From Clostridiales bacterium (GTDB lineage Bacteria; Bacillota; Clostridia; Christensenellales; JAISNN01), in contig JAITOQ010000139.1 of NCBI GenBank assembly GCA_031289865.1, positions 1 through 6,849 on the forward strand: DNA of 6,849 bases. Direction: 5' to 3'. Shown piece after piece: positions 5,630-6,849 of the stretch (the first letter of the stretch is position 1; each line of letters opens with the position of its first letter). The notes under the pieces were generated by a model. That model made no database searches, had not been told where the DNA came from, and saw only the letters and a program-made list of their open reading frames with translations. Position numbers and translations under genes: made by a program.

Positions 5630-5662
5630 TAAAAACGACATTAAACGTAATAGGAATAAAAA

Positions 5663-6259
5663 ATGGATACCTACATTTACGAATACGGCGATAAGCTGTA
5701 TATCAATCTCACCAACGTCTGCAGTAATGCGTGCGTCTTTTGCCTTAGGAACACTTCGGACGGAGTGGGGGGCGAGAGTCTTTGGCTGTCGCGTGAGCCG
5801 ACAGCGGAGGAAGTAATCGCGCTTTTAGATAAAAAAGACCTTGACAAGTACCGCGAATTTGTATTTTGCGGATTCGGCGAACCGCTCTATGCGTTTGACC
5901 GATTGGTTGAGGTCGGAGCGTATCTCAAGGGACGCGGAAAAAAGGTGCGCCTAAACACCAACGGTCAAGGCGAATTTATCGTCGGGGCGGGGGCGGCTTT
6001 GCGCCTCGTCGGGGCGGTCGATACCGTGAGTATCAGTCTAAATGCCTCGGACGCGGAAAAATATCAAGAGGTATGCTGTTGTGCGTTCGGGAAAGCGGGC
6101 TATGACGCCATGTTAAGGTTTGCAAAGGAATGCAAGGACGCGGGGCTGCGCGTGATTCTATCCGTCGTCGATACGATAGGCACGGACGAAATAGAGAGAT
6201 GCAAGGCGATAGCGAACGGCATAGGCGTAACGCTTAGAATAAGAAACTACGAGAAATAG
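5663..6259 (+). CDS. TatD-associated radical SAM protein
   Basis: The product has 198 residues. It has the radical SAM cluster motif C20-x3-C24-x2-C27 (CSNACVFC) that binds a [4Fe-4S] cluster and S-adenosylmethionine. The SAM-binding GFGEPL follows at 70-75 (the GGE-type motif), then RLNTNG at 96-101 and SISLNA at 123-128, which are standard barrel strands. Its size and position next to tatD match the family described as TatD-linked radical SAM proteins (TIGR04038-type), sometimes found fused to TatD. The substrate is not known, and no extra C-terminal cluster-binding domain is present, so it is a minimal enzyme or maturase. A run of three cysteines (138-140) is unusual and may be lineage-specific. 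The start has only a weak AGGA (5652-5655), seven bases upstream. It sits 253 bases after tatD, across a repeat, and 14 bases before rsmA. Confidence 0.88.
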   Translation: MDTYIYEYGDKLYINLTNVCSNACVFCLRNTSDGVGGESLWLSREPTAEEVIALLDKKDLDKYREFVFCGFGEPLYAFDRLVEVGAYLKGRGKKVRLNTNGQGEFIVGAGAALRLVGAVDTVSISLNASDAEKYQEVCCCAFGKAGYDAMLRFAKECKDAGLRVILSVVDTIGTDEIERCKAIANGIGVTLRIRNYEK

Positions 6260-6273
6260 AAACACGGAGTATT

Positions 6274-6849
6274 ATGAGCGAAAACGACACCTTTAAGGAC
6301 ATAATAAGAAACAGCGGTTTCCGCTACAAAAAAGCCCTCGGACAAAACTTTATCACGGATACAAATCTTCTCCGCGCTATCGTTTCGGACAGTGGCGCGG
6401 AAGCGTCGGATATTGTCATAGAGATAGGGACGGGCGCGGGCAGCTTGACTTGCGCGCTTTCGGAGGCGGCAAGGCGGGTGTTTAGCTTTGAGGTCGACCG
6501 CAGCTTGGAGGGAGTTCTTTCCGAAACCTTAAAGGGAAGAGAAAACGTCGAGGTGATATTCCGCGACGTTTTAAAGATGAGCGACGGCGAGATAAACGAG
6601 GTACTGTACCGCGAAGAATTCGAGAAAAACGAGGTACTATGCCGCGATGATTTAAAGAATAGCGGCGGCGAAACCGACATGCTTGAGGATAGGGGATTCC
6701 GCGTAGTCGCGAACCTACCTTACTATATCACGACCCCGCTTATCATGCGTTTTTTGGAGAGCGGACTTCCCGTGAAGAGTTTGACCGTCATGGTTCAAAA
6801 GGAGGTCGCGGAGCGGATTACCGCCAAATGCGGCACGAAAGAATTTTCG
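6274..6849 (+). CDS. rsmA: 16S rRNA dimethyladenosine transferase RsmA/KsgA (3' end outside window)
   Basis: 192 codons are visible, open to the right edge. RsmA dimethylates the two adjacent adenines near the 3' end of 16S rRNA (A1518/A1519 in E. coli) in the cytoplasm late in small-subunit assembly. Seen here are the N-terminal KKALGQNFITD (19-29), SAM-binding motif I EIGTGAGSL (50-58), the acidic end of strand 2 in FEVDRSL (72-78), D98 in FRDVLKM, and the catalytic motif IV NLPYYI (147-152), followed by ITTPLIM-type sequence and VMVQKEVAERI. GGAG (6266-6269) lies only four bases before the ATG, a tight but usable spacing. The stretch between D98 and NLPY is about 20-25 residues longer than usual and contains a tandem duplication (6541-6675). 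The gene is surely in an operon with the radical SAM gene upstream. Confidence 0.95.
   Translation, partial: MSENDTFKDIIRNSGFRYKKALGQNFITDTNLLRAIVSDSGAEASDIVIEIGTGAGSLTCALSEAARRVFSFEVDRSLEGVLSETLKGRENVEVIFRDVLKMSDGEINEVLYREEFEKNEVLCRDDLKNSGGETDMLEDRGFRVVANLPYYITTPLIMRFLESGLPVKSLTVMVQKEVAERITAKCGTKEFS
6541..6675 (+). repeat. In-frame tandem repeats within rsmA
   Basis: Three related in-frame units are visible: NVEVIFRDVLKMSDGE (from 6544), NEVLYREEFEK (from 6595) and NEVLCRDDLKNSGGE (from 6628). The last two start exactly 33 bases apart with AACGAGGTACT in common. The DNA of the first and third also aligns over about 50 bases, including CCGCGA(C/T)G and TTTAAAGA. Confidence 0.78.

Overview
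The window looks like chromosomal DNA of an uncultured, probably gut-dwelling member of the Clostridia (Firmicutes). The reasons are a metG-tatD-ksgA gene order as in Bacillus/Clostridium genomes, a TatD-associated radical SAM gene, a BspA-like LRR surface-protein fragment with an InlB-type repeat, a clostridial-style large serine recombinase, strong AGGAGG-like ribosome sites and sigma-A promoters. This assignment is an inference; no rRNA or tRNA is present to fix it.

Region 1 (1-953) is an accessory junction. The C-terminal part of a large serine recombinase runs in from the left edge and stops at 507. Only 26 bases later begins the 3' end of a BspA-like LRR gene, already inside a repeat and with no ribosome site or signal peptide. 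The simplest reading is that a recombinase-carrying element sits inside, or has replaced the front of, a surface-protein gene.

Region 2 (954-2368) holds a small, lysine-rich 64-residue protein with its own promoter and terminator. A reverse-strand gene follows for a two-helix membrane protein with a PH-like cytosolic domain, driven by a perfect consensus promoter that carries a palindrome in its spacer. The promoter region of metG diverges from it.

Region 3 (2369-6849) is a housekeeping block on the + strand: metG (methionyl-tRNA synthetase with C-terminal tRNA-binding domain), a TatD-family metal-dependent hydrolase, a TatD-associated radical SAM protein, and rsmA/ksgA (16S rRNA dimethyltransferase), which is cut by the right edge. 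The last two are 14 bases apart and surely co-transcribed. In Bacillus subtilis the corresponding order is metS-yabD-yabE-rnmV-ksgA; here yabE and rnmV are absent and the radical SAM gene lies in their place.

The most striking non-coding feature is that three of the gaps (1304-1507, 4421-4626, 5410-5662) are filled by composite repeats. Each is made of degenerate 7-bp tandem repeats (three sequence families: TAAYARG, ATTYTGC, GTTGARA) flanking a core. Two of the cores are clearly homologous and inverted relative to each other, and the third shares short words with them. One of these repeats supplies the last codons and the stop codon of tatD. Two coding genes, metG and rsmA, also contain in-frame internal tandem duplications.
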